Of a DNA stretch of 64,000 nucleotides, positions 21,690-33,059 are shown piece by piece. This DNA is from Diplonema papillatum (lineage: Eukaryota > Euglenozoa > Diplonemea > Diplonemida > Diplonemidae). The notes beneath the pieces were generated by a model that saw nothing but the letters and a program-made list of their open reading frames with translations, searched no databases and had not been told where the DNA came from. The stretch's first letter is position 1, and every line of letters begins with the position of its first letter. Location: assembly GCA_030068145.1 (NCBI GenBank), contig JAPJBO010000163.1:248001-312000 (forward strand), in the 5' to 3' direction. The position numbers and the translations under genes are program-made.

Positions 21690-22420
21690 GGACACGCATT
21701 TTCTTCCGGGTTGACACAGTGGTCTCTGGACTGCCCGGCTGCCCGGCGTGACTTCTTATAGACTTAGCGGTCTGTCCTGCTATCAGTTGCCGCCTTCTTT
21801 CTTCAAGCTTCCGGGTAAACATAGTGGTCTATGGCCTGCCCCGGTTGCTCTGTGTGACTCCTGATAGACTTAGTGGTCTCTGTCCTGCTATCAGTTGCCG
21901 CCTTCTTTCTTCAAGCTTCCGGGTTAACATAGTGGTCTATGGCCTGCCCCAGTTGCTCTGTGTGACTCCTGATAGACTTAGTGGTCTCTGTCTTGCTATC
22001 GGCTGTCGCCTTCTTTTTTCGAGCTTTCGGGTTTGACTTAGTGGTCTGTGGCCTGCCCCGGTTCTGCGTGTCTCCTGATAGACTCAGTGGTCTTTGGCCT
22101 GCCCCGGTTGCGCGCGTAGCTTCTGATAGACGTAGCGTGCTATCGGTTACCCGCCTTCTAAGAGGCTTCCGGTCTGGGTTTGACTTAGTGGTCTGTGGCC
22201 TGCCCCGGTTGCTCTGCGTGTCTCCTGTCCTGCTATCAGTTGCCGCCTTCTTTTTTCAAGTTTTTCCGGGTTTGACTCAGTGGTCTCTGGCCTGCGTGCC
22301 GCCTTCTTTAAGCTTCCGGCCTCTGGCCTGCCCCGGTTGCCGCGTGTGACTTCTGATAGACTTAGCGTGCTATCAGTTACCCGCCTTCTTTAAGCTTCCG
22401 GAGGTGTCTGGCCTGCCCCG
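21690..22420 (+). repeat. 108-bp minisatellite array
   Basis: Units containing GTGGTCTATGGCCTGCCCC, CTGATAGACTTAGTGGTCTC and CAGTTGCCGCCTTCTT repeat with a period near 108 bp, becoming shorter and more diverged rightward. Confidence 0.8.
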
Positions 22421-22984
22421 GTTGCGCGCGTCGATCGACGAGGCTGTCGATGAGTCCGCACGCGTCAGCACGAGGATGAAGCGCAAAGAGGAGCAGGACG
22501 GCTGCTACGTGGCCAGGGCGCAGATCGAGGAGGTGAAGCGGTTTGTGGCAAGCAAGCCCGCCTGGCGGGGAGACGCGACACCAACCTGCATCGGTTCTCG
22601 CAGGAAACAGCCACCCACGATGCGAGCTCGATGCTAATGTACATCGAGCGATACCTGACGTGCATTCATCCGCATGTCGTGCAGTCGACATCGCATACGG
22701 TCTGTCTGTTGTCGACTTGGGCCTGTTCAGCTGATCCCCACACCAGGGCTCGTCGATGCCACAAACGGTCTTTTCACACTACTTCAAGTTGCGCCGGCCT
22801 TAGCCGAGCGCACGTACTTTTTTACGGACAGATGCCGGCATGGCAAACCTGCTACACGTGCCCAACCGACCCTTTTCGGGCAGGAACGGGGATGTGAGAG
22901 AGCTCAGCATCGACGTGCCGCCCCGGCCACAGCTTTGTCCTGTGGGTATAGTGCGTTGCTCAGGGTAGTCGAAGGCCTGACAAT
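22421..22984. other. Left flank of the LINE insertion
   Basis: Non-repetitive-looking DNA with an open frame that happens to run into the LINE. No domain is seen before the insertion point, so the upstream part of that frame is fortuitous. Confidence 0.5.
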
Positions 22985-23003
22985 CACACTAATGCAACAA
23001 ATT
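22985..23003. repeat. LINE target site duplication, left
   Basis: CACACTAATGCAACAAATT, identical over 19 bases to 26211-26229. Confidence 0.9.
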
Positions 23004-26000
23004 GTGAAGTGCTTCGACCGGCTGCCGCACGAGATCATGCTCCGTTTGATGGAGGTGATGGGGCTGGACCCGGGGGTACTGAGGGCGATGAAGGCGGTGT
23101 ACGGAAGCATGCAGCGCCACTTCAAGACGGCGCGGGCAGTCGGGGAGCCTTTTGTTGCGACGAATGGCATCTTACAAGGGTGCCCCCTCAGCGTCCTGTT
23201 CCTAAACGCGCTCATCGCGGTCTGGGTGCGGGCCGTGGGGGCGTTGACAACACCGGCCCAGGCGATGGCGTACCTGGACGACATTCATGCGATGTCGGAG
23301 TCCCTCAGGGGGCTCAAGGCCGTGGCTGAAGTCACGACGGACTTCGCCAACGCGACCGATGGGGGCGTCAACGCTGGGAAGTCGTTCTTTTACGCCACGA
23401 ACGCGGACGCTCCGGGAACGCTCACAGTGCAGGGCAACAAGGTACTGCGGAAGACAAGCTTCGACGTTCTGGGGGCGATGTTTACGGTCGGGAAGGGTGC
23501 GCCGCCCCCCAGCAGGCGGATTCAAACCCGGTTCGAGGCCGCGAAGAACATCGCGAGAAGGGCGAGAAGCCTGCCGATCCCGATGGACCAGAAGGAAGGT
23601 TACGTGGCTGCGTCGGCCACAGCGAAGGCGTTGTACGGCGTCTCGGTGTGGCAACCGGCGGGGACGTACATGGAAGGCCTGCGAGTTGCTACCCTGGCGG
23701 GGCTGTGGACCGGCGGCAACAGGAGGTGCGATGCCGTCGTGCTGAACACGCTGTGTCGGGGGCACAGATTGGACCCGCGTGTCGCCGCGATTCATCGGCG
23801 GGTAAACACGTTTTCACAGCAGATGGTGAAGCAGTCGCACTTGGCGCCGCTGGTTGTTGCCATCCGAGCAGCTCGACAAGCAAGGCGGGACCGCCCCCCC
23901 GGCGCTCCAGAGGCACCGGGGCGAAGCAAGGAGGGGCCAGTGTTCCTGCTCGAGCGAGCGATCGCAGACATCGGATGGACGTGGCCCAGGTTCGACACCC
24001 TGCAGGAAGGAACGGGCCGGCGGCGCGAATGGACGGTGGTGCAGAACGTCGAGCCGCTGACGAAAGAGGAGAGGCAGCGGGCGCAGACCGCTCGGCACAA
24101 CTTCCAGCACGAGCTGCGGGAGGCCGGGCGGACGATGCGCTACAAGGACGTGGTCAAGACGAGGGCATCCCTCCTCGGCATCGAGGACGGCATCGACGGG
24201 GGTGCCACGCGAGACCTGCTGGAGAAGGGCGCCATCACCGGCTACCAGCAGGGCCTGGTCAGAGCTGTCATTGCCAACGCGGTACACACCGGCAAGCGAT
24301 GGGAGCAAGCAACCTGCAGATTCTGCGACGCGGGTGTCCCGGAGGACGAACAACACATGTGGTGGGACTGCGTCAAGTGGAGCGACGTGCGCGGCGCGTA
24401 TCCGAATGTGCTCGCTCGGCGGCCCGAGATGAAGCCGTGCATGGCTCTATGCGGCGTCATGCCCAAGGACGCGATGGGACTCGACTTCGACGAATGCAGG
24501 GAGCTGGCGGCCGGGATGCAGCTGATGTGCGTCGAGATCCTGCTCGGGAGGCAGCGGGCCGACGGCATCCTCGAGCAGGACTGCCGGCGCAAGGAGCTCA
24601 AGGTGTCGACATATCCGTGGGGGTGGGAGCCGCAACGGCCGACGGCCAGCCAGACCATCAACGTCGACGGTGCGCGGCCGGACCGCAACGCATGGAAGGA
24701 CACCCACGAGATGCTCCTGGCGCTGGCAGAATGGTGCTCGACGAAGCGGTGGTCCGAAACCGGCAAGGAGGCCTCCATCTCGTATTTCGAGCTCGCTGTC
24801 GATTTTGAGCTGCACAGCGGCCTGACCCTCACGCCGGCCGGCACACAGCGGAGGCAGGAGAACATCGCGCAGCGGCAGCCGAAGGAGCGCTGGACCGTGG
24901 CGGACACGCTGCCGGGAGAGGAGACGGCGGCGTTCTTCGACGGCGGCAGTCGGGGGAACGGGACCAACGGCGCGGTCGCGGGAGCCGGGGCGGTCTTCTA
25001 CGACAAAGGCGTCAAGCAGTGGGAAGTTGAGAAGCCCATCGCCGGGAGAGCGACGAACAACGTGGCGGAATACGTCGGGTTCGTCAGCGTGTTGGCGAGG
25101 TTGCTGCGGGACCCCGTGCCGCCGACACCCCGCACCATCGTCGTCAAGGGCGACAGCGAACTGGTCATTGGTCAGATAAAGGGCACGAAGAGGTGCAACG
25201 AAACACTCCGGCGATACTACGACCAGGCGCAGAACCTGTTGGCGAAGCTGCACGACCGACGGACGACGATCGAGCCGGTGCACATTCCTCGCGAGCTCAA
25301 CAAGGATGCGGACGAACTGTCGAACCGCGCCATGGACACCGCACAGCGACAGGCGGCACAGGCCTACAGCGACTCGGCGACCGCGAAAGGGTGGGCGATG
25401 AGGACCGCGCTGAGCAGGTTGGGCAAGATTGCGCGCGTGAAAGCCGTCCACCCGGCCCTCGAGATGCGCGTCAACCACCTCACCAGCCTCGGGGGACCCA
25501 TCCTCCAGGGCCTCAACAAACGGCCGCAGATCAACAACCGGGAGGCCTTCGAAGCGGTGATGCGGGCGTTCGAAGTCGCCGCCGTACGGCACGTGCCCAA
25601 AAAGATGGCGAACAAAGGACGGGGCGACCAGGGCGGCCACTGGGAGAAGGCGGGTGTCCTGACCGGCAGCTTCCGACCCCAGGCCCATTACCCACGGGGG
25701 TGGCAACACAGCGGCGAGAAGTGGAAGGCACGGGCAAGACACGACCGGGCGACGCACCGTCGCGCACGCGGCGGCGGCAGCCGCCACCTTTGGGACGTCC
25801 TAGCGAACGCCGAGAAGAAGAAAGCCGACGCGCAACGGGCGGGGTGCAGACCGGGATCGTCAACCAACCGCCCGACAGCGGCTGCAGCGGCAGCAACAGC
25901 GGCAGTGACATCGACAGCGGCGACGTCGCGAGGACGCACGGAAGGACCCGCGGCACAGCACCAGTCCATTCCCCACGCGGGGGGAGATGGCCGTGGAACC

Positions 26001-26048
26001 CTCCCCCGGGATGACGAAGGCCGGGGAGAGCCGGGGGCAGTGAAGTAA
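23004..26048 (+). CDS. LINE polyprotein fragment: RT, C2HC finger, RNase H
   Basis: The frame is open from the insertion point to 26048 (about 1014 codons). It begins at VKCFDRLPHE, the second half of RT motif A; the usual catalytic Asp a few residues upstream is lost to truncation. Motif B is NGILQGCPLSVLFLNA and motif C is AYLDDIHAM, with YLDD encoded at 23271-23282. A CRFCDAGVPEDEQHMWWDC finger at about 24315 fits the C-terminal zinc-binding block of many LINEs. RNase H follows, with its acidic residues in FDGGSRGNG (24939), NVAEY (25068), KGDSE (25152) and NKDADELSN (25311). The tail is rich in Arg, Ala and Gly. The element lacks an endonuclease and half of RT, so it is dead on arrival, yet the frame is uninterrupted, which implies a recent insertion. 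The presence of RNase H places it nearest the I/R1-like LINE groups (inference). Confidence 0.88.
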   Translation: MKCFDRLPHEIMLRLMEVMGLDPGVLRAMKAVYGSMQRHFKTARAVGEPFVATNGILQGCPLSVLFLNALIAVWVRAVGALTTPAQAMAYLDDIHAMSESLRGLKAVAEVTTDFANATDGGVNAGKSFFYATNADAPGTLTVQGNKVLRKTSFDVLGAMFTVGKGAPPPSRRIQTRFEAAKNIARRARSLPIPMDQKEGYVAASATAKALYGVSVWQPAGTYMEGLRVATLAGLWTGGNRRCDAVVLNTLCRGHRLDPRVAAIHRRVNTFSQQMVKQSHLAPLVVAIRAARQARRDRPPGAPEAPGRSKEGPVFLLERAIADIGWTWPRFDTLQEGTGRRREWTVVQNVEPLTKEERQRAQTARHNFQHELREAGRTMRYKDVVKTRASLLGIEDGIDGGATRDLLEKGAITGYQQGLVRAVIANAVHTGKRWEQATCRFCDAGVPEDEQHMWWDCVKWSDVRGAYPNVLARRPEMKPCMALCGVMPKDAMGLDFDECRELAAGMQLMCVEILLGRQRADGILEQDCRRKELKVSTYPWGWEPQRPTASQTINVDGARPDRNAWKDTHEMLLALAEWCSTKRWSETGKEASISYFELAVDFELHSGLTLTPAGTQRRQENIAQRQPKERWTVADTLPGEETAAFFDGGSRGNGTNGAVAGAGAVFYDKGVKQWEVEKPIAGRATNNVAEYVGFVSVLARLLRDPVPPTPRTIVVKGDSELVIGQIKGTKRCNETLRRYYDQAQNLLAKLHDRRTTIEPVHIPRELNKDADELSNRAMDTAQRQAAQAYSDSATAKGWAMRTALSRLGKIARVKAVHPALEMRVNHLTSLGGPILQGLNKRPQINNREAFEAVMRAFEVAAVRHVPKKMANKGRGDQGGHWEKAGVLTGSFRPQAHYPRGWQHSGEKWKARARHDRATHRRARGGGSRHLWDVLANAEKKKADAQRAGCRPGSSTNRPTAAAAAATAAVTSTAATSRGRTEGPAAQHQSIPHAGGDGRGTLPRDDEGRGEPGAVK

Positions 26049-26210
26049 CGAAGCCCGCGAACGGTGGGTGGTGACCGCTCCGAACAGTCTCCCTGGCCCT
26101 GGCCCACGCCTGATGCCGCAACCCCTTAACCCGGGCGGCGGCGCTTTGGCATGAGCCAGGAACCTCAAGGGGAGCAGCGCGGGAGGCATCATCCACGCTT
26201 CAAAGGCCCA
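23004..26210 (+). mobile_element. 5'-truncated non-LTR retrotransposon (LINE)
   Basis: A 3207-bp insertion bounded by a 19-bp direct repeat. It starts abruptly inside the reverse transcriptase gene, as expected for target-primed reverse transcription that stopped early. The 3' end has about 160 bases after the stop codon and no poly(A). GC content is well above that of the flanks. Confidence 0.88.
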
Positions 26211-26229
26211 CACACTAATGCAACAAATT
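26211..26229. repeat. LINE target site duplication, right
   Basis: CACACTAATGCAACAAATT, matching 22985-23003 exactly. Confidence 0.9.
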
Positions 26230-28560
26230 TACTACTTTTACGCCACACGGTGAAGTCCAGCCCCAGAAGTTGGAGTTGAAGAGGGTGCCCGAGTCACACC
26301 CGCTTTTTTAACTCCAGCTTTAACTCCAGCTCCTGAGGCTGCTCACATCCCGCACAGGGTGTGTCAACTTGCAGCCAAAACCGAAAAAGATGTCGTGCAT
26401 ACGAACCTCGTCGAGAAAAGAAACGGGGACTCAGGTTCCGCGCTGATGATGGTCCGCCTTATGTGTCCGTGGCTTAAAGGACCGAAACACGGCGCAGACG
26501 GGACCAGTGCGGTGTTGAGCACATACCCATTCCAAGCACGTTCTTGCAATCTCCTCATGCCCCCGGCAAGGTGCAGCCATGGCTCTGGCGGGTCCCTTTC
26601 TTTCTCCACCCTGCTTGTTCTTGGTCTTTCCCGCACCTCTAGTTTGATGTTTCCGTCACGCGTGCGCTTGTCAGTGCAAATATTAGATAAACTGCGCGTC
26701 TAGCCTCGATTTTTTTAGCAGTCGAAAACCTATGGCGCGTGGCAACGCCGTCCGTTGTTTTTTTGTGTTAACAATGTATTGTTGGTACTAAAAATTACTT
26801 TCACTCTAAAAATTAGTAGTCGGCAGCGTACTACATGAATTTACCAAAGCAGGTGAGTTCCGGTAGTGCGCACAAACAAAAGAAAGCGCCCTGCTAATAT
26901 TTTCTAAGAGCACCCGCTTTTGTAGGAAATGCTTGAGGAGACTGCCAGTTGCGATAGATCAAAGGAGGTAAATGTGCTGTAGCCCACACGAAATATAGGT
27001 AAATCTGGGTTTAGTGGCGGGCGTAAGCGTTCAACAAAAATACCCACTTTGTAGTTGTATTGTTTTCTCCCCGTCTAGCCTCCTTCGAAATGAGCACAAG
27101 GCAGTCCCTCGAGTATTTTTTGAAAACCCCGGCTGTGCGCACAAATAGAGCCACGACACTTTTTGAAAAAAAAACGCGCGGGACCGTTGGGGTTGCCCGT
27201 CGCATGCATTTCACCGCCCACGTGTCTCCCGATCCAAACCACGCATGCAGCCTTCCTCCTCGGACCATTCCGGGGCCAGCACATCCATCGTCTAATGACC
27301 GTGAAACTCTGAGATTAGCATGCAGATAACCTGAGGCGGTGACCTGAATCACCGCAATTATGGTCTTCCGGCAGGAAGCCGAGAGGGACTCCCGCAAACG
27401 CAATAAGGGTTGGACCCAGCCTAGCGTAATGACTTTCGGGCTCTTCTGTTTCGGTGAATGCTGTTAGCGCCTCTTTTTCGTGTTGGCGTACAATTCATCG
27501 TTCCTACGTGGGATTGATCAAAGAGATCGGGGGAGTGCAAGTGTAAATCAGCGTGGAATTGGTGTTGATATGATGCCTTCGCCCGCCATGCTCCAGAGTG
27601 CTTCCAACGGAAGTTGGATGGCTCGAGCAGTCAAACCCGAAGGGAAACGTTGTGCGCCTCAGGTCCTCATTGCCACCCGTAGAAGCTGGTGCTATAGCTG
27701 GAGTTGAAAAGCAGATGTCACACTTGCATTTCAGGTGAAAAGCGGATGTCACACGTCGAGCCCATTGAGCTTCCTCGGGAGCCCTGTGGCTGCGTAGTAA
27801 AGCAGTAGTGGGGTAACGTGACCAGCATTCCCGTCTTCGCTCCCGATGGGGCGTGCAACCAAAGAGTGCACTCGAACACCCCCTGTTTCGGAACAATCTT
27901 TTCCGGGTGTCTGCGCGCTGGCGCTGGGTTCTACTGAAGAGTAGCGACCCCCCCGGCATCCATTGCCCAGTGGATCACTTGACCCGGGACCCTGCTGCGC
28001 CTCCGGTAGTGTCCCGCGGGCTTCTACCGGGTTGGGCTCCGCCTTCAGGCGGGTACGCGGACCACGCTCCTGCCCTTTGAATCCCTTTTTGCGCGCCTTT
28101 ATCGCTCTCTGCGCGGATATCTGGGTGAGATATCAGGACACGGTGGAGCCTAAGAGTGCATCCAACGGAAGTTGGATGGCTCGGGCAGTCAAACCGGTTG
28201 GGAAACGTTGGCTCAGGTCCCCATTGCCACCCGTAAAAGCTGGAGCCAAAGCTCGAGCTGAAAAGCAGGTCACACCTGCATTTCAGGTGAAAAGCGGGCG
28301 TCGCACCATTTCAGGTGAAAATCGTGTCATTTCAGGTGAAAAGCGGGTGCCGCACCTGCATTTCAGGTGAAACGTGTAACACCTGCATTTCAGGTGCGGT
28401 CCGAGTGACTCTCGCTTCTGAGCCTCGGCACTGCTTCACTCCGCAGTGCGCCCGGGGGGGAGTCAGGGAGCGCCCATTCTCCTCCAGCCTCCGCCGGAAG
28501 AAACACGGGCGGCCCCTCGAGTTTTTTTGCGTACCAATAGCCGCTTGACAAACCAGACTC
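26230..28560. other. Dispersed-repeat zone
   Basis: Contains CACACCC foldback arms (26263-26350, 27690-27750, 28220-28400), a copy of family F in inverse (about 26405-26560) and an inverse SINE-like family A copy (26911-27118). The phrase CAACGGAAGTTGGATGGCTC occurs twice (27604 and 28159). No host gene is supported. Confidence 0.55.
26911..27118 (-). repeat. SINE-like family A copy, inverted, with long 5' part
   Basis: On the minus strand it runs from ATACTCGAGGGACTGCCTTG through GTTGAACGCTTACGCCCGCC to the tail TTTCCTACAAAAGCGGGTGC, so the full unit is about 210-230 bp. Confidence 0.7.
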
Positions 28561-28569
28561 ACACCCGCT

Positions 28570-28715
28570 GTCCTGTCGGCAGACAATCAGGTTCCGCGCT
28601 GATGATGGTCCCGCCTCACGTGTCCTGTGGCTTAACGGACCGAAACACGGTGCAGACAGGGCCAGTGCGGTGGTGAGCACATACCCATTCCAAGCACGTT
28701 CTTGCAACCCAGATC
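28570..28715 (+). repeat. Family F repeat copy
   Basis: Contains CAGGTTCCGCGCTGATGATG through GAGCACATACCCATTCCAAG and CACGTTCTTGCAA. Other copies: 26405-26560 (same orientation), 36800-36960 and 62757-62915 (opposite), and three tandem copies at 61813-62440 (opposite). Confidence 0.7.
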
Positions 28716-30170
28716 ACCAGGCCCTTCTTTGAGTGCTTGGTTGCCACCAGGATGTTGACCGCGCAGTTCGGGACTATTTCGGAGACAGCACCGTTTGCAC
28801 AGATATATTTGTTTTGCTGGCTCGTTGAGAAATACCCCTAATTTTTTTCCCCCCCGCCCATTCCGTTTACTTGCCATCCCTATCCCCCCCCCCCCCCCCC
28901 CCCCCCCTTTTTCGAAACCTGGGGAGGTTCGATGTGCACTACCCCTCGGACTGAGTTGGGCAGGGTTGCTGGGGCCTTGATGGGAATCATCTCCCCTGTA
29001 TATAGCCGCGCCGTTGAAAAAGGATGAGAGGAGCAGCGCGCACCCAACTGGAACTGTGCGCACTGTCCAGCCCCTTTGCCCTGAGACTTTTGTTGAGCTA
29101 GTTGACAGCTGCCGAGGAAAAGCGTCTACAAAATGAGAAGAAACGGAGGCAAGAGAGAGTGGTGTCGTGCCAAATTCACAACAGTGAAACACACTCTACA
29201 ATGGCGACGTGAGCGGGGAGCGGGGAACCCTGGGCAGAAGCGGCCACCTGACTGTTGCGAATACTTCCAGTCGGTCCGAGCATGCCTGCCACTTCCCGAC
29301 ACGCTTCGGCACGGAGGCTTTGCCCAAGCAGGGATCTTGACATTGTTGTTGCCGCAGTAAGGAGTTCCACACAGCCCATCAATGTAACACTCGGGCTCGA
29401 CCATAATAGTCAGAAATTTGTGAGGTTTCGTAAACATGAAAAAGCGGACGAGGCAGCAGGAAGAGTGCTGAACGGACGAAGCGTCTTTGATGTGGATCGG
29501 TCTACCATGATGCAGGCCTCCAATATGTATGCGCCCAAGATGCCGCCGGCCTAGTGCAGATGGAAGAGATCGGCAGGTTTGCACGGGGGACCCTCGAGCA
29601 TCAGAGGAACCGCAGATCCGAGAGCGACTAAACGCGCCACAGAGCAGCATCAACGGCAAGACGCTGCACCAACTCCGGAGGTCCAGCGGAGCAGTGCGCT
29701 AGTGAGGCAATCGATTCTACAAAACGGCACAACGGAGATATGTGGTTTAGGGTGCAACGAAAAGGCCACCTCTCAACACATTCTGACAGCGGGCGACACA
29801 GCGCACCTTAGATGGTTTCAGCCGGAGGCGGACCAAGGCCGGTGTTCGGGCACCCACCCGAATGCAGGCCCTGGACGCCTATGCGAAGAGAACCACGCGG
29901 TAGAGTGTGGCTCTACGCGTGCCAGCTGCCCGGGAGACAAGTGCGCTGAATGGGCAACATGGGCCCTACAAGCATAGGAAGAAGGTGAGAACGCAAGCAC
30001 GGCAGCGGCAGCAACACCCCAAGAATCAACGACAATATAATGAAGCAGTAGGCACGCCGCGTTCGTTCCCAACACCCAGACCCGACCAAGCAACCGCCAA
30101 ACCCCAAGAAGTACTAATCTCACGGCAACAGCCCAAACAACTTCCCCTAGCACCAAAACTTGTACGCTAG
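28716..30170. other. Intergenic, unassigned open frames
   Basis: Holds a C-run of about 22 near 28886-28907. Small open frames on both strands at 29126-29977 include ICGLGCNEKATSQHILTAG, which faintly recalls a LINE C-terminal finger but lacks a final Cys. No supported gene. Confidence 0.35.
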
Positions 30171-30737
30171 CTTCGTTTAACCGTGAATCTAATAAACAAA
30201 GCCTACCTCAAATGCCCGCTTCCGTTTCATCAACCCTGCGACAGTTATTATCTTGACCGTTTCTGCCAACGCGACCTTTTCCGAGACAGAGAGAGAAGGA
30301 GAGAGATATATATAGAGAGAGAAAGAGATACGAGAAAGACGGAAACCGCGGGTTCGATGCCAGAAAAGTATAACGAATGGAAGAGGGGTCATAGGGCTAG
30401 AGGTGGCGATGCAGACTATCGCGGGGGGCGCGGAGAGGGAGGGCGCAAGTAGAGTTACGACCCACGTGGGGACCGTGCAAGACAACGCGTGCTTGGAACT
30501 GGCATGTGACCAGCACCACATAGTATTCTGAGCCGGTCCACCCCCTGATGGACTGGTGATAGACTGTGCTAGGCTATGCTTGCTGAGGTTAGATGGCGAT
30601 GGCCTGCACCAGTCACTAGGTGACTACCTCTTCGATCGTACCGTGTCGTGCTCTTCTGGTGTTTGCACTCATTCGAATCAGCGTCTTCCTTCGTGATAGA
30701 CTATGCTTGCCTGTGATGATGAGCTATGATAGCCTGC

Positions 30738-31035
30738 AGTGAACTCCAGCAACTTTTGCTCGACCTAAAGTCCGGCCTCAAATGCGGGTGTGACCACACC
30801 CGGAAATAGGGTGTGAAATAGGGTGTGCACACTCTATGCACACTCTATTGCATGGTGAACTCCAGCAACTTTTGCTCGACCTAAAGTCCGGCCTCAAGCG
30901 CGGGTGTGGCCGCACCCAGGAAAAGGGTGTGCACACCCTATTTCACACCCTATTTCACACCCCGTATTTGCGGGTGTGGCACACCCGCTTTTGGAGAGTC
31001 TGGTTTCACTCGAGCAAAAGTTGCTGGAGTTCACC
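30738..31035. repeat. Foldback repeat with 26-bp inverted ends
   Basis: Inverted arms GGTGAACTCCAGCAACTTTT.. at 30854-30879 and their exact complement at 31010-31035 enclose CACACCC/GGGTGTG motifs. A partial tandem copy starts at 30738. It is related to the CACACCC MITE family and has no coding potential. Confidence 0.8.
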
Positions 31036-32990
31036 GTGTGTGATAGACTGCAGATAGACTGTGATAGCCAACGGCAGTTGAGGTTAGGATGCGAGAATAT
31101 GTAGCGATGGCCTGCATTAGCCTCAGACAATTCTATGCAATACCAGGGATGGACTGGCTCATATTCCTCCGGATTCGCTCCGGGGGCGGCGCCCTTGAAG
31201 CGGAGGCGGATTTAACCTGGGTGTCTGCTGACAGTGATGAGGTCTTCCGGCCAAGTAGCTGTGCCGATACTTCCAACACCAAACGCGTCGAAGCGTGCAA
31301 ACCGTGGCCCCCGGGGCGTTTTTTTTCCGGGAGGAGCTTGTGGCCAAACTCCGCTGGATCCCCGTACTCCCGGTATAGAGCTACGTTTGTGCAGACCCAT
31401 GCCAAATTCATCTGAACCGGTGCTTTTGCGCGAACCCCTGCATCGTCTGAACCCCCGTATTCCGGGGGAAGAAACGCGTAGGTTTCGTTGGGAAACACTG
31501 ATGTGCAAAAAGTATGGACCAAAGTCATCTGCTGCGTACCCGGGTTCGCTTCAGGCTAACCTACAGACCGAGCTCATGTGAACGCGTATGTTTGGTGCGA
31601 GACTCAAAGGTTTCATCATCTGGATCCCGTATTCCGGGTGAAAAAGAAGAAGAAGAAGAAGAGAGAGAGAGGCGAGTTGTAGTGCAGGGACCATCTCTCC
31701 GGGAGTATCCGGTCGCCCCACTAAGAAGAAGAAAAAGGCCGTTCCGACGTGACGGTCAACCACAGCTTGCAAAGCTTGAGTCGAAGGCAGCACAGTGCTA
31801 CAACCCGTCCGCTCTGCCCTGTGGCTGACCGTCTCGGCGAGCTTGTGTTCAGCGCAAGCGCCAAGACCCAAGGTGCGCCACGCCTTGATACTTTAGTTTG
31901 GGAAATAGGTAGCACCCGTAGGCCCGTGGCTCTGCAGTACCGCCGAACACGTGAAGCTTGGCTGACAAAATAATATTTTTGTGCAAAAGCCCCATGGACC
32001 AAGCTCAAAGGCTTTCTGATGCCAGAATAAGGAGCCGGAGGCGCAATCGAAAGGTCTTCTGACAGGGCAAAGCCCCGTTTCCGCGGATGTGAGGAGAAGT
32101 CAGCAACGTGCGCACGCCTCCCGCCTCCCCCGCAATGAAGTGTCAGCTTGGAACTGTTACGAACATAAAAGAGAATCCAACTGGTTAATAATTAACCACA
32201 GCATTTCGCTTCATCACAGCGGTGGCGAGTGGAACGTGACTTCTGCCCAGTGCCCTGAATGTCAACGCTGAGAGATCAGGTCAAGCGCGGGTAAACGGCG
32301 CTACTCTGATCCAGCCTCAGGAGCTGGTGTTAATGGGTTTGTGTGCCCGAGTCACACCCGAGAAGCGGGTGTGCTGCACCAAAAAAGGAGGAGACACCAG
32401 TCAGGCGGGGAGTTTGGCTGGGGCAGCACATACTGTTGCACATTAACGCAGGTGTCCGAAGGCAAGCTCAGCGGGGACAGAAATCTCGCGTAGAGCATAA
32501 GGTTAAAAGCTTGCTCGATACACGATCTTCAGTACCGATCCTCGGTGTACACACCAACAGACCGACTGTGCACGGTGGCACGTAGCCGCGTTGTGTAGCG
32601 TACACACCCACGAGGATGGTAGCAGGTAGATGGGTAGGTTGGTGGTTAGCAGCACTGACCTAACGATCCTTTGGTCTCGCTTCATGTTCAGGGCACCGGT
32701 TGGGACACCCGCTTCTTCTGAGGCTGGCCTCCAGACGGAGAGGGATACACAGAGGCAGAGGGGGCTGGTGGCTTCCTCAACAAAACGAAACAGGAACCAG
32801 CTCTTGCGAGCTATAACACGGCGCCACGGTGAAAGAGACGGACCGCAACCGATTGAGAACGAGGGCGACGAGTGAGAGTGCAGCAACATACAAAACCCGA
32901 TATTACGCCACGCCTCGACAGGTGACAAATGACAGATGCCGTGGCAGGTGACAGATGCCGTGACAGGTGACAGGTTGCCCCGTGTTAGAC
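31036..32990. other. Repeat-rich intergenic stretch
   Basis: Includes an A/G-rich run near 31640-31670, the short block GCAGGGACCATCTCTCCG (31685), an inverse copy of family D (31722-31975) and a CACACCC arm (32315-32375). Nothing else is assignable. Confidence 0.45.
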
Positions 32991-33009
32991 TTTACTTGGA
33001 TATTTGGTA

Positions 33010-33058
33010 GTTATCCTGCTGCAGGTTCACCTACAGCAACCTAGTTGCGACTTTCGTT
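33010..33058 (-). rRNA. 18S-like rRNA 3'-end fragment
   Basis: The minus strand reads AAGTCGCAACTAGGTTGCTG then TAGGTGAACCTGCAGCAGGA, the conserved 3' terminus of small-subunit rRNA. The stem around the GUAGGUGAACCUGC core is altered on both sides (TTGCTG and CAGCAG instead of the usual TTTCCG and CGGAAG), so base pairing is kept. Only about 50 bases are recognisable. Confidence 0.7.
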
Positions 33059-33059
33059 C

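Noticed and set aside
22674-23003. N-terminal 110 codons of the long frame containing the LINE
   Set aside because: They lie outside the 19-bp target duplication, so the frame runs into the insertion by chance.
24447-25787. 446-codon minus-strand frame
   Set aside because: Shadow of the GC-rich LINE RNase H region; no domain in this frame.
29700-29977. LINE C-terminal zinc finger remnant
   Set aside because: The Cys/His spacing is incomplete and no RT or RNase H sequence is adjacent.
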